Below are positions 26,679 to 36,320 of a stretch of DNA of 64,000 nt, one piece after another. Positions within the stretch are counted from its first letter, which is position 1. Each line of letters starts with the position of its first letter. A model generated the notes under the pieces. That model saw nothing but the letters and a program-made list of their open reading frames with translations, was not told the origin of the DNA and did not search any database. The translations under genes were made by a program, and so were the position numbers. The stretch spans positions 62,389 to 126,388 of the forward strand of contig NZ_JAHKQH010000044.1 in the NCBI RefSeq assembly GCF_018861025.1, written 5' to 3'. Source of the DNA: Psychrosphaera sp. B3R10 (lineage in GTDB: Bacteria > Pseudomonadota > Gammaproteobacteria > Enterobacterales > Alteromonadaceae).

Positions 26679-29504
26679 TTAGCGTGTGGCAAAATGATAG
26701 CTGTTTTTACCAGTATCTTTAACGACATACATAGCGTCATCGGCACCTTTAAGCAATTCATCAACGGTTTCGCCATGCTCAGGAAAACAAGCGACACCGA
26801 TAGAAGCACCAACATTAATAATTGAAGCGGACAAATCAAATGGACGGACAAAGTCCGTAATAATTTTTTCTGCTACTTTACTTGCCTGTGCCGTATCATC
26901 TAAGTCGGTCACTAAAATAACAAATTCGTCACCACCAATACGCGCCACTGTATCCGACGCCCTGCCAACAACCCGCAATCTATCAGATACCATTATTAAT
27001 AACTCGTCACCGACATCGTGCCCAAAAGTGTCATTAACTTGTTTAAAACCGTCGAGGTCAACAAACATCACAGCCAGCACTTTGTTGTTTCTCCGATGGC
27101 TGACAATGGCCTGATTTAATCTGTCATTAAATAACGCCCGATTTGGCAGTCCGGTCATTAGGTCGTGTGAAGCCAAATGCTTTAATTTTGTTTCTGCGGT
27201 AATTCTAAGTTTGATTTCATTTTGCAATCGTCGATTCCAAAACAATACACTGGCAATTACGACCGTCGCAATGAAGATAAACGCAATAACATTACGGAGG
27301 TATATTTTTGAATTTATTCCCTGTACAACATCAATTTTTGACCAACGAGTAATTATTTTCTCCCGGTCTTTGTCGGTAATTGAACTGACAATTTTTTCCA
27401 TCATTCGCAATTGTTGTTTTAGATCCTGGCGGACGCCAATATTTGAAATATCGTATGGAAGATCTTCGATGACATGGATCTTAAATTGATAAAGATTGTT
27501 TTCCTGCAAGTAACCGGCAGACACCAACATGTTGTCTAATACGCCGTCAATAACCCCCGCTTTTAATAAGGTGAGCGCTTCGTCAAAGCTTTCGACGACT
27601 TGGATGATTACTTGCGGATATCGCTCGCTTAATTCTTTTATCATCTGATATCCCTCGATTAACGCAATGCGCTTACCATAGAACTTCTCAATCGAGTCGA
27701 CGTTTTCCTGGGACTTATGGGTAGTAATTGACCAAGGTGTTTGCCAATAACTAGAGGTAAAATCCGCAAACTTACTGCGACTTTCACTTGCCGTTATATT
27801 GGCCACCATATCGATTTTACCAGAACGGAATGACGTCATTAAGTCACCCCATCTGTCAAACACAACAAATTTATAGTGCTGCCCAGTTAGCTCTGTCGCA
27901 ATTTTAAATATATCAATGCTTATCCCCTGCGGATTTCCCTCGTCATCAATAAATTCGTAAGGGAACCAATCCTTTACCATGCCGACCGTAAGTTCAGGCA
28001 CCATTTTAACCCAATGTTTTTCATCATCGGTTATAGAAACGCGATGTTTTCTACTTTGAAAATACTGATCGCTTTCTTCCCTTATCCAGCGACTTTCAAT
28101 CTCTATTTTTTCTTCAAGTGTTATTAAGTCAAATCCCGCTTGGATTTTTTGGATTAGTGCTCGATTTTCGTCGTTAACTATAGAGTAAATTTTTGCTTCG
28201 TATGTAACGTCTTTTATAACTGAAAACTTATTCTCAACATTATTCTGAACTAACCGCACGTGAGCAACTTGGTTGGCTGAAATAAATCCCAAAATTTCAT
28301 TATTCATCGCCATGGTTATCCCGGCGTCTAACGACTCAAGCCACACAACATCAACTTTAGGAAATCGCTTTTGGAATTCAGTTTTATAAGGAGCGCTTTT
28401 AAACAAACCTATTTTTTTTCCATCCAACTGCGACAACCCTTTTTTAGGGTCATACAGCCCACTGACAAATAGATTCGAGAATACAGAATAAAGGTGTAAT
28501 GCTCGTGGTAATCCGGTATTTACTATCTGGCTCTCAGGGTAGGCAATATGGACATTTGACTTGCCTTCTTGCAAAGCTTGTAACGACAAATCCATTGAAT
28601 TAGGCATAAACTCAACTTCAGTCTTGGTTTTTTCTGCCCATTTACGCCACAGGTCGACAAACAATCCGGTTGCCTCACCATTAGGCGTAATACTCATATA
28701 TGGTTCATTGCCCGTTGTAAAACCAAGTCGAAGAGCCGCGTTAACATTCGACGTACCAAACCATTTCTGATCAAGTGAACCGCGCTCCTTTGCTGTTATT
28801 TGGGCGATACCTGCGTCGACAAACGGCAACAGATATTCGTTCAACTTAGTGACGGCATAAGATGCGTCGACTGCACCTACACTGATCCTCTTATATGCAG
28901 GGTAAAGCTGATTTAGGGAGGCATAACCAGCGTCACTAAACGTGTAATAATCAAAAGTCACAAACGTTTTGACTTCCTCCCTTTGAATACCACTCAACAT
29001 GGCTTCACGGGAGTCATAGAAACGAAAATTTAGGTCGGGATTTTTGTCGATTAAAATGGATTCAAATACTGAGTCTTTTAAAATACCAATGCGGTACGGG
29101 ACCACATCATTAATACTAGAAAGACCAATTAGATCTCGGTGGATATAAATACTAAGCGCCGAAGTGTAAATATTACCGCTAAAAGTAAACGTTGCTTCAC
29201 GTTCAGCATTTTGTCCCAGCGCTCCGTGGACATCTGCATTCCCATTTTTTACATTTTTTAATGTATTCGGCCAACTGGAGGTGACAAATTCGACTTCTAT
29301 TCCGGTTTTTTCCTGCCATAAACGCCAAAAATCGATAACGTAGCCAACAGGCTGATTTTTTTCATCAGAGAATTGGTAAGGGACAATATTGTTGGCTACG
29401 GCAACCTTAATTTTTTCAGGTTTAACAATTAGCGGGGTCGCTAATACCAAAGATGTCCACATCATCAATAATAGAAAGGAAAAAAGAAAGCGAATTCGAG
29501 TCAT
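26679..29504 (-). CDS. Diguanylate cyclase with three tandem periplasmic solute-binding domains
   Basis: 941-residue membrane protein that should make cyclic di-GMP in response to a periplasmic ligand. Signal sequence 1-22; then three SBP-type (bacterial amino-acid-binding, family 3) domains at about 28-245, 250-495 and 510-745. Each begins with a KIKVAVANNIVPYQF-like strand and contains the GYVIDFWRLW, GLFVDLWRKW or GISIDIFKIA motif. A membrane helix follows at about 760-780 (NVIAFIFIATVVIASVLFW). The cytoplasmic GGDEF domain (about 790-940) has an intact RIGGDEFVIL active site. An inhibitory RxxD motif (RASD) is five residues before it. Tandem SBP sensors are known in BvgS-like kinases; three before a GGDEF domain is less usual. 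Single gene, divergent from cmoA. Confidence 0.93.
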   Translation of the reverse strand: MTRIRFLFSFLLLMMWTSLVLATPLIVKPEKIKVAVANNIVPYQFSDEKNQPVGYVIDFWRLWQEKTGIEVEFVTSSWPNTLKNVKNGNADVHGALGQNAEREATFTFSGNIYTSALSIYIHRDLIGLSSINDVVPYRIGILKDSVFESILIDKNPDLNFRFYDSREAMLSGIQREEVKTFVTFDYYTFSDAGYASLNQLYPAYKRISVGAVDASYAVTKLNEYLLPFVDAGIAQITAKERGSLDQKWFGTSNVNAALRLGFTTGNEPYMSITPNGEATGLFVDLWRKWAEKTKTEVEFMPNSMDLSLQALQEGKSNVHIAYPESQIVNTGLPRALHLYSVFSNLFVSGLYDPKKGLSQLDGKKIGLFKSAPYKTEFQKRFPKVDVVWLESLDAGITMAMNNEILGFISANQVAHVRLVQNNVENKFSVIKDVTYEAKIYSIVNDENRALIQKIQAGFDLITLEEKIEIESRWIREESDQYFQSRKHRVSITDDEKHWVKMVPELTVGMVKDWFPYEFIDDEGNPQGISIDIFKIATELTGQHYKFVVFDRWGDLMTSFRSGKIDMVANITASESRSKFADFTSSYWQTPWSITTHKSQENVDSIEKFYGKRIALIEGYQMIKELSERYPQVIIQVVESFDEALTLLKAGVIDGVLDNMLVSAGYLQENNLYQFKIHVIEDLPYDISNIGVRQDLKQQLRMMEKIVSSITDKDREKIITRWSKIDVVQGINSKIYLRNVIAFIFIATVVIASVLFWNRRLQNEIKLRITAETKLKHLASHDLMTGLPNRALFNDRLNQAIVSHRRNNKVLAVMFVDLDGFKQVNDTFGHDVGDELLIMVSDRLRVVGRASDTVARIGGDEFVILVTDLDDTAQASKVAEKIITDFVRPFDLSASIINVGASIGVACFPEHGETVDELLKGADDAMYVVKDTGKNSYHFATR

Positions 29505-29634
29505 GCGAACCTAATTAAATTATTATTAAGCTCAGTGTAGAACGTTTCTTTACAATTCGGCAATCACATTTTCTTTAGGCTATGTGATTTTTAAGTTAAA
29601 ATGCGGCAATTTCCACGGCATAAAAGATTTTTCG

Positions 29635-30360
29635 ATGCGCGACAACCTATACGCAGACAGTTTAAACAAGGTTAAAGATTTCACATTTGACGAGTCCGTC
29701 GTTGAAGTTTTCCCTGACATGATACAACGCAGTGTACCAGGCTATTCCACTATGGTGAGCGCTATTGGTAAGCTTGCCCAACAATTCCAACAACCCAATA
29801 GTGCAGTCTATGACCTTGGCTGTTCATTGGGTGCAGCAACCTTATCGATGCGTAAGTATATCGACAAACCCAATTGCAAAATCATCGCATTAGATAACTC
29901 TGTGCCTATGGTCGAACGTTGCCGAAATAATATAAAAGCGTATAAATCAGATGTAGAAGTCATTGTTGATCTAGCCGATATACTTGAAGTAGAGCTACAA
30001 CCCTGCTCATTTGTCGTGATGAATTTTACACTGCAGTTTATCGAACCGGAATTACGTTCAGTAGTATTATCAAAAATACATAATGCCTTATTACCCTGTG
30101 GCGCGTTTGTAATGTCTGAAAAACTAAAATGGGATGACAGCAAAATACATGACGCAATCAATAATCTGCATTTGGATTTTAAGCGAGCAAACGGATATAG
30201 CGAACTTGAGATCAGTCAAAAACGCTCTGCCATTGAAAATGTAATGAAAATTGATACCGAACAGACCCACATCACTAGGTTGCAACAAGCTGGATTTACT
30301 AGCCAATCAATCTGGTACCAATGTTTTAATTTTGCTTCTTTTATTGCCATTAAAGCCTAA
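29635..30360 (+). CDS. cmoA: Carboxy-S-adenosyl-L-methionine synthase CmoA
   Basis: Converts S-adenosylmethionine and prephenate to carboxy-SAM, used for the wobble base 5-oxyacetyluridine in tRNA. I place the start at ATG 29635 ([20 protein letters not shown]), which aligns with the E. coli N-terminus; an earlier in-frame codon at 29584 would add 17 residues that do not. From 29635 it has 241 residues: [27 protein letters not shown] (cofactor loop), [10 protein letters not shown] and [17 protein letters not shown] are hallmark segments. cmoB follows after 13 bases. Confidence 0.95.
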   Translation: MRDNLYADSLNKVKDFTFDESVVEVFPDMIQRSVPGYSTMVSAIGKLAQQFQQPNSAVYDLGCSLGAATLSMRKYIDKPNCKIIALDNSVPMVERCRNNIKAYKSDVEVIVDLADILEVELQPCSFVVMNFTLQFIEPELRSVVLSKIHNALLPCGAFVMSEKLKWDDSKIHDAINNLHLDFKRANGYSELEISQKRSAIENVMKIDTEQTHITRLQQAGFTSQSIWYQCFNFASFIAIKA

Positions 30361-30373
30361 CCGGAACGCTACC

Positions 30374-31342
30374 ATGACCCAACTATTTAATTCGTTTTAC
30401 CAACAAATTGCGGGCAACCGATTAGCACCTTGGTTAGAGATATTGCCGGCGCAAATAAATCACTGGTACAAAAATGCCCTTCATGGTGAATTTAAAGATT
30501 GGGTTAAAAACATTGATTTGTTGCCCCCTGTTGAGCCAAGTCAGGTCGACTTAGTCAATTCTGTTTCAGTTGGATCGGCTGCAACAATGAATGATGGTTT
30601 AAAGAAAAAAACAACTCATCACTTAATGCAATTGAAGCCATGGCGCAAAGGGCCATATCAATTACACGGCATAAATGTCGATACGGAATGGCGCAGTGAT
30701 TTTAAATGGCATCGACTAGCCCCTTTTATAAGTGATCTAACAGACCGATACGTATTAGATGTTGGTTGCGGGAGTGGCTACCATTTGTGGCGTATGCGCG
30801 GTGCTGGCGCTAAATTTGTGGTGGGCATAGATCCGACTCAACTATTTCTTGCTCAGTTTTGGGCTGTACAACACTTCATTCAAGATAAAGACGTAAACCT
30901 TCTACCGCTTGGCATAGATGATCTTCCAGCAATAAAAGGTTTTGATACCGTATTCTCAATGGGCGTATTGTATCACCGCAAGTCACCTATGGACTTTTTG
31001 CAACAGCTTAAAAATCAATTAGTCAAAGGTGGTGAACTTGTTTTAGAAACACTTATCGTCGATGGTGACGAAACAACTGTTTTAGTTCCAGAAGACCGAT
31101 ATGCAAAAATGCGTAATGTTTGGTTTATCCCAAGCGCCAGTGCATTAGAATTGTGGCTAAAGAAAGTTGGGTTTAGTAATATTCGTTTGGTTAATATTGA
31201 CCAAACAACCTTAGATGAACAAAGAAAAACAGATTGGATCGACACTGAGTCTCTCGAAGATTTCCTCGATCCGAGTGACCCTACAAAAACAATTGAAGGC
31301 TATCCAGCCCCTAAACGGGCAATTTTTATCGCCAATGCGTAA
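30374..31342 (+). CDS. cmoB: tRNA U34 carboxymethyltransferase CmoB
   Basis: Uses carboxy-SAM from CmoA to modify U34 of several tRNAs. Start at ATG 30374 ([20 protein letters not shown]), as in the E. coli family; a longer open frame reaches back over cmoA and is artefactual. 322 residues with [14 protein letters not shown] (cofactor loop), [24 protein letters not shown] and [12 protein letters not shown], all highly conserved. Forms an operon with cmoA. Confidence 0.97.
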   Translation: MTQLFNSFYQQIAGNRLAPWLEILPAQINHWYKNALHGEFKDWVKNIDLLPPVEPSQVDLVNSVSVGSAATMNDGLKKKTTHHLMQLKPWRKGPYQLHGINVDTEWRSDFKWHRLAPFISDLTDRYVLDVGCGSGYHLWRMRGAGAKFVVGIDPTQLFLAQFWAVQHFIQDKDVNLLPLGIDDLPAIKGFDTVFSMGVLYHRKSPMDFLQQLKNQLVKGGELVLETLIVDGDETTVLVPEDRYAKMRNVWFIPSASALELWLKKVGFSNIRLVNIDQTTLDEQRKTDWIDTESLEDFLDPSDPTKTIEGYPAPKRAIFIANA

Positions 31343-31377
31343 AAATTGAGGGCTATTTGGCCATTTTATCTTATAAC

Positions 31378-31408
31378 TTGCGCGGTTTTGGTATAAAATC
31401 CCGCGCAA
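31378..31408. promoter_or_regulatory. Inverted repeat upstream of purM
   Basis: TTGCGCGG (31378-31385) and CCGCGCAA (31401-31408) flank a 15-bp AT-rich centre that includes a TATAAAAT -10-like element, 68 bases before the purM start. It could be an operator overlapping the promoter (for a PurR-like repressor) or an attenuator hairpin. It does not match the E. coli PurR box. Confidence 0.4.
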
Positions 31409-31475
31409 TAGTCTATATACAATTTAGTGTACAAAACATCACCAAATTGCTTCACTCCATTTTGAGGAAACAACA

Positions 31476-32519
31476 TTGAGCGACAATCAATCTCTTAGCT
31501 ACAAAGACGCAGGTGTAGATATCGATGCAGGTAACCTGTTAGTTGAACGTATTAAAGGTGCGGTAAAACGTACGACTCGTCCAGAAGTTATGGGTGGTTT
31601 GGGTGGATTTGGTGGTTTATGTCAAATTCCTAAAGGTTACGATGAGCCCCTTCTTGTAGCGGGTAATGACGGCGTTGGCACAAAATTACGTTTAGCGATT
31701 GATCTTAAAAAACACGACACCGTTGGTATCGACTTAGTTGCGATGTGTGTGAATGACTTGATCGTACAAGGCGCAGAGCCTCTGTTTTTCCTTGATTACT
31801 ACGCCACGGGTAAACTTAATGTAGATGTGGCTGCCGATGTTGTAAGTGGTATTGCAGACGGTTGTGTCATGTCAAACTGTGCATTGATTGGCGGCGAAAC
31901 AGCTGAAATGCCAGGTATGTACGAAGGTGATGATTATGATCTCGCGGGCTTCTGTGTTGGTGTGGTAGAAAAGGCTAAAGTCATTGACGGCACCAAAGTT
32001 AAACCTGGTGATCAACTTATTGCCTTAGGTTCTTCTGGTCCTCATTCAAATGGTTATTCTTTAATTCGTAAAGTCATTGAAGTTTCAAAAGCAGACTTAA
32101 GCGCTGAATATGAAGGAAAACCTTTAGCTGACCATTTGATGGCCCCAACTAAAATATACGTTAAACCTGTATTGAAATTATTAGAAACCGTTGATGTTCA
32201 TGCGCTTTCGCACATCACAGGTGGTGGATTCTGGGAAAATATTCCTCGCGTACTTCCGACGCAAACTAAAGCTGTAATTGATGGTGATTCGTGGCAGTGG
32301 CCAGCCGTGTTTAACTGGTTGCAAGATAATGGCAACATCGAAACACATGAAATGTATCGTACCTTTAACTGTGGTGTTGGCATGATCATCGCAGTTGACG
32401 AAGCCGACCTAGCGAACAGTATTGACATATTAACTGCTGCTGGCGAAAAAGCATGGCACATCGGATCAATTGCTTCTGCAAACGATAATGAAGAGCAAGT
32501 TGAGATTTCAGGTATTTAA
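31476..32519 (+). CDS. purM: Phosphoribosylformylglycinamidine cyclo-ligase PurM
   Basis: Fifth step of purine synthesis (FGAM to AIR, with ATP). 347 residues starting at TTG 31476 with TTGAGGAAACAAC giving a good Shine-Dalgarno 8-9 bases upstream; no ATG fits. Diagnostic motifs: [69 protein letters not shown]. Directly followed by purN. Confidence 0.97.
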   Translation: MSDNQSLSYKDAGVDIDAGNLLVERIKGAVKRTTRPEVMGGLGGFGGLCQIPKGYDEPLLVAGNDGVGTKLRLAIDLKKHDTVGIDLVAMCVNDLIVQGAEPLFFLDYYATGKLNVDVAADVVSGIADGCVMSNCALIGGETAEMPGMYEGDDYDLAGFCVGVVEKAKVIDGTKVKPGDQLIALGSSGPHSNGYSLIRKVIEVSKADLSAEYEGKPLADHLMAPTKIYVKPVLKLLETVDVHALSHITGGGFWENIPRVLPTQTKAVIDGDSWQWPAVFNWLQDNGNIETHEMYRTFNCGVGMIIAVDEADLANSIDILTAAGEKAWHIGSIASANDNEEQVEISGI

Positions 32520-33200
32520 ATGTCATCAACTCAATCTACTACCGGTGCTGATGCGTCAGCACCGTCAATTGTTGTATTAATATCTGGCAGTGGCAGTAAT
32601 CTTCAAGCCATAATCGACGCTTGTTTGCAAAACAAAATCGACGGCCACATAAATGCCGTGATTAGTAATAAAGCAGATGCTTACGGACTCGTCCGTGCAG
32701 CGCAAACTAACATTAATACGCATGTTGTAAGTCATAAAGATTTCGAATCTCGGGAACTATATGATCAAGCGTTAGTCGAAGTCATTGACCAATACCAACC
32801 ACAAGTTGTTGTACTGGCCGGTTTTATGCGGATATTAACGGCAAACTTTGTAGAGCACTATAAAGGGAAACTGATCAATATCCACCCATCTTTATTACCT
32901 AAATATCAAGGCTTAAATACGCACCAAAGAGCTATTGACGCAGGTGATGAAGAACATGGTTGTAGTGTGCATTTTGTTACGGAAGAGCTCGACGGTGGGC
33001 CAGTTATCTTGCAAGCTAAGGTTCCTGTGTTTAGTGACGACGATGCCGACGACTTGGCACAACGAGTCCATGTTCAAGAACATTTAATCTATCCTATGGT
33101 GGTTAAATGGATGTGTGAAGACCGATTGAAAATGGCAACTGATGGTGCCTATTTAGATAATGAACGGCTCCCAATTCAAGGATATGCTTTTGATGATTAA
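32520..33200 (+). CDS. purN: Phosphoribosylglycinamide formyltransferase PurN
   Basis: Transfers the formyl group from 10-formyl-THF to GAR, third step of purine synthesis. 226 residues, with about 14 extra N-terminal residues (Ser/Thr/Ala rich) before the family start IVVLISGSGSNLQAI. Catalytic region INIHPSLLPKYQGLNTHQRA and the GCSVHFVTEELDGGPVI segment are intact. The ATG follows the purM stop directly. Confidence 0.96.
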   Translation: MSSTQSTTGADASAPSIVVLISGSGSNLQAIIDACLQNKIDGHINAVISNKADAYGLVRAAQTNINTHVVSHKDFESRELYDQALVEVIDQYQPQVVVLAGFMRILTANFVEHYKGKLINIHPSLLPKYQGLNTHQRAIDAGDEEHGCSVHFVTEELDGGPVILQAKVPVFSDDDADDLAQRVHVQEHLIYPMVVKWMCEDRLKMATDGAYLDNERLPIQGYAFDD

Positions 33201-33924
33201 GCGAGTTTACAACTTGGCGATAACAAGTTTGTTATTAGGATTATTTACCACGGCAATTGCAGCCGCCGAATTACCTGATGACAATACGATTAAGCCCTTT
33301 ACGGCTATTTACGATATGTATCGTCAAGGTGATAAACTTGGTCAAGGGAGTCGCATTATGACGTCCCTTGGCGACAATAACTTTTCGATAGAGCTGACAA
33401 GCAACATTGAATGGTTAATATTTTCAGACCGTCGTTCAGAGTTAAGTATCTTCAATTATGTAGACGGTAAAGTTTCACCGCTGTCTTATTCTTACGAACG
33501 CAGTGGCACAGGTTCAGACAAAGAGCTGACAATCGAATTTCGTCAAAATAAAGATCTCATCGTTAAACCTGAAGCAAAAGAATCTCCAGATAAATGGGAA
33601 GATGGTTGGTTAGACGAAATGTCACTGCATGTACAAATTCAAGCAGACCTGATTGCAGGTAAAACGGCTTTTGAATATAGCTTAATTTCAAATCGCGGAA
33701 CGCTAAGAACCTATAAATTAGAAGTCATCGGACACGAAATTATTAGCACTGGCTTAGGTCGATTTAACGCAGTTAAAGTCGCTAGAGTTTACGACAAGCA
33801 AAAGTTTTATGCCCAGCATGCCTGGTTTGTTCCAGAGCTAAACTATACCCTTGCCCGTATGTGGAGAATGAAAAAAGGTGTAGAGCAATATGACTTAGTG
33901 ATAAGTCAATATACTCAACACTAA
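33193..33924 (+). CDS. DUF3108 periplasmic protein
   Basis: 243-residue protein of unknown function, DUF3108 family. ATG 33193 overlaps the purN stop by 8 bases and yields a clean signal peptide (IKRVYNLAITSLLLGLFTTA, cut after AIAAA). The rest is beta-rich without membrane spans (KPFTAIYDMYRQGDKLGQGS, TLRTYKLEVIGHEIISTGLG), suggestive of a soluble beta-sheet scaffold in the periplasm. DUF3108 genes downstream of purMN are frequent in Alteromonadales (recollection). Converges on yafJ with a 21-base gap. Confidence 0.8.
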   Translation: MIKRVYNLAITSLLLGLFTTAIAAAELPDDNTIKPFTAIYDMYRQGDKLGQGSRIMTSLGDNNFSIELTSNIEWLIFSDRRSELSIFNYVDGKVSPLSYSYERSGTGSDKELTIEFRQNKDLIVKPEAKESPDKWEDGWLDEMSLHVQIQADLIAGKTAFEYSLISNRGTLRTYKLEVIGHEIISTGLGRFNAVKVARVYDKQKFYAQHAWFVPELNYTLARMWRMKKGVEQYDLVISQYTQH

Positions 33925-33945
33925 GTCTACATCGCACCACCAAAG

Positions 33946-34713
33946 CTAATGTATTTGAACACCTAGTTTAAATAATACGTATTCTTCTGGGGCTAACTTT
34001 GTCCAACATTCATTGTCGGTTAGTGGCCTCGTTGCGATTACAGTTACAATATCATTTTCAGTTGTGACTTCGTTAAAGTTGACATTAAACTCTGTGTCGA
34101 TCAGATTCGCCTCACCAAATGGCGCACGACGGGTAATCCAACTCAAATTATTGCTACAATACGCCAATAAATGCTCGCCATCAGAAATCAATGCGTTGAA
34201 AACACCGTACTGATTCAACTGCTTACATAACCCAGCGATATATTTAAATACACTTTGCCAATTTCTCGGTTTTGTTTTGTATCGAGCCTTTAACTGATCC
34301 ATTATCCAGCAAAATGCAAACTCACTGTCAGTATCCCCCACAGGATGAAACTGGGACAAGCTGAGTTTTTTATACCTCGACAACTGGCCATTGTGCGCAA
34401 AAGTAATATGCCTCCCCCAAAATTCGCGAATAAAAGGATGGGTATTTTCTAACTTTATCCCGCCTCTATTTGCTTGTCTTATATGGGAAATAACCGAACA
34501 ACTTTTTATTGGGTAATCCATAACCAAGTTAGCAATTTTTGATTCAGCGCTGGGCCTTGGGTCTTTAAATGTTCGACACCCTTTTCCTTCGTAGAAAGTA
34601 ATCCCCCAGCCGTCGGTATGAGGTCCTGTCTTACCGCCTCTTTGCACGAGTCCTGTAAAACTAAATACAATGTCAGTTGGCACGTTTGCCGACATCCCTA
34701 ATAATTCGCACAT
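33946..34713 (-). CDS. yafJ: Class II glutamine amidotransferase YafJ
   Basis: 255 residues of the YafJ type, related to Ntn-hydrolase glutaminases. The start MCELLGMS exposes Cys2 as nucleophile once Met is removed; HTDGWGITFYEG, HIRQANRGG, HPFIREFWGRHITFAHNGQL and GDTDSEFAFCWIM are family motifs. Substrate of the amide transfer is unknown. Divergent from ygfA. Confidence 0.92.
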   Translation of the reverse strand: MCELLGMSANVPTDIVFSFTGLVQRGGKTGPHTDGWGITFYEGKGCRTFKDPRPSAESKIANLVMDYPIKSCSVISHIRQANRGGIKLENTHPFIREFWGRHITFAHNGQLSRYKKLSLSQFHPVGDTDSEFAFCWIMDQLKARYKTKPRNWQSVFKYIAGLCKQLNQYGVFNALISDGEHLLAYCSNNLSWITRRAPFGEANLIDTEFNVNFNEVTTENDIVTVIATRPLTDNECWTKLAPEEYVLFKLGVQIH

Positions 34714-34809
34714 AATATTTTAATCTCTACCTAAGTGATTGCAGATGATATCGTTCTTCGTTATAACTCTCATCCTAAAAGTAATTCCGTCAGATTAAAA
34801 GCGAGAATC

Positions 34810-35424
34810 ATGACAGACACTAAATCAATTCGTACAACGCTCAGAGCAAGATTTAGGGCACTAAGGCAATCGTTATCGCCTAACGCTCAGCAACAGGCCA
34901 GTGAAGCCTTAGCTTTGGCCTGTAACAGCTTGTCCAAAAACACCCAAGTTGTTGCACTTTACTTACCAAACGATGGCGAAATTGATCCAACCTTAGCGAT
35001 TAAACATTTATGGCAACACAATAAACATGTGTTATTACCGGTCATAGACCCAAACAATAAAGGTCATCTCATTTTCCAGCGTTATGAACAAGATACAAAA
35101 TTACCCCTAAATCAATACGGCATTCCTGAACCTAAATATGACCCAGCTGAAATTGTCGATATCACGACGATTGATATCATCTTTATGCCACTCGTTGGAT
35201 TTGACTCACAGGGCAATAGACTCGGCATGGGTGGCGGTTATTATGACCGAACATTAAGCGCCGTCGCACCACACAAGCCAGTTCTTATAGGCCTCGCGCA
35301 TGATTGCCAGCAAGTTGATAGGCTTCCTGTTGAAGTCTGGGACATACCTTTGCATATCATTTTAACGCCAAGCCAAAAATTAATCACAAAACACGGTGAA
35401 AAGTTATTCGAGCTACCGTTATAA
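34810..35424 (+). CDS. ygfA: 5-formyltetrahydrofolate cyclo-ligase
   Basis: Converts 5-formyl-THF to 5,10-methenyl-THF with ATP. ATG 34810 (MTDTKSIRTTLRARFR) is preferred to a codon at 34735, whose 25-residue extension lacks family likeness. About 204 residues; RLGMGGGYYDRTL near residue 140 is the ATP/substrate signature, and VEVWDIPLHIILTPS closes the family domain. Followed by rpiA and serA, the usual gammaproteobacterial neighbourhood. The 6S RNA gene that precedes ygfA in E. coli is not here. Confidence 0.93.
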   Translation: MTDTKSIRTTLRARFRALRQSLSPNAQQQASEALALACNSLSKNTQVVALYLPNDGEIDPTLAIKHLWQHNKHVLLPVIDPNNKGHLIFQRYEQDTKLPLNQYGIPEPKYDPAEIVDITTIDIIFMPLVGFDSQGNRLGMGGGYYDRTLSAVAPHKPVLIGLAHDCQQVDRLPVEVWDIPLHIILTPSQKLITKHGEKLFELPL

Positions 35425-35492
35425 TACGCTTTACTTAGTACATAATAAGCCCACAATGAAAGCTCATTAACAGCCTACAATCTGGAACAAAA

Positions 35493-36149
35493 ATGACACA
35501 AGATGAATTAAAAAAAGCCGCGGCTTATGCAGCCCTCGATTTTATTGAACCTGATACGATTGTCGGCGTTGGCACAGGCTCCACTGTAAATCACTTTATC
35601 GACGCCTTAGCCACTATTAAGAACAAAATTACTGGTGCCATTTCAAGTTCAGATGCATCCACTAAAAAGTTAAAGGATTATGGAATCGAAGTTTTCGACT
35701 TAAATGAAGTTTCCTATATAGATGTGTACGTCGACGGTGCGGATGAGATCAATTCTGATAAGGCTATGATAAAAGGGGGCGGCGCTGCCTTAACTCGTGA
35801 AAAAATTGTCGCAGCCGTTGCTCGAAAATTTGTTTGTATCGTAGACAACACAAAACAGGTTCGATTTCTTGGCGAGTTTCCTCTACCAATTGAAGTCATT
35901 CCAATGGCTCGCAGCTACGTTGCCCGTGAGATTGTCAAACTTGGTGGTGACCCGGTTTATCGTGACGGTGTTGTTACCGACAACGGCAATGTGATCTTAG
36001 ATGTCTTCAACATGAAAATAGCGCAACCAAGAAAACTTGAAGAACAATTGAATAATATCGTCGGTGTTGTGACCAATGGATTGTTTGCCCATCGCTGCGC
36101 TGATGTCGTGATCGTTGGTAATCCCGATGGCGTCGAAATTCTATCCTAA
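35493..36149 (+). CDS. rpiA: Ribose-5-phosphate isomerase A
   Basis: Interconverts ribose-5-phosphate and ribulose-5-phosphate. 218 residues, family-standard length (E. coli 219). [33 protein letters not shown] (catalytic Asp) and [14 protein letters not shown] (catalytic Glu) are visible. Sixty-eight bases after ygfA. Confidence 0.97.
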   Translation: MTQDELKKAAAYAALDFIEPDTIVGVGTGSTVNHFIDALATIKNKITGAISSSDASTKKLKDYGIEVFDLNEVSYIDVYVDGADEINSDKAMIKGGGAALTREKIVAAVARKFVCIVDNTKQVRFLGEFPLPIEVIPMARSYVAREIVKLGGDPVYRDGVVTDNGNVILDVFNMKIAQPRKLEEQLNNIVGVVTNGLFAHRCADVVIVGNPDGVEILS

Positions 36150-36320
36150 TATTTGCTATCGCTAATTCGTCTTTAACTAAAGTTGTTTAAAGGTGTAAAT
36201 TATTTTGAAATACGCATTAGAATTTCTAATTTATACCAATAAATTACTTTATTAAAGACGCAAAATAGAGTATTAATTCTAAATTAAGTCAATTTCTTCA
36301 CCGTGGGGACAAATAAAAGA

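Noticed and set aside
30251-30373. Upstream extension of cmoB over the end of cmoA
   Set aside because: The ATG at 30374 aligns with the family start; the extension would lie inside cmoA in another frame.
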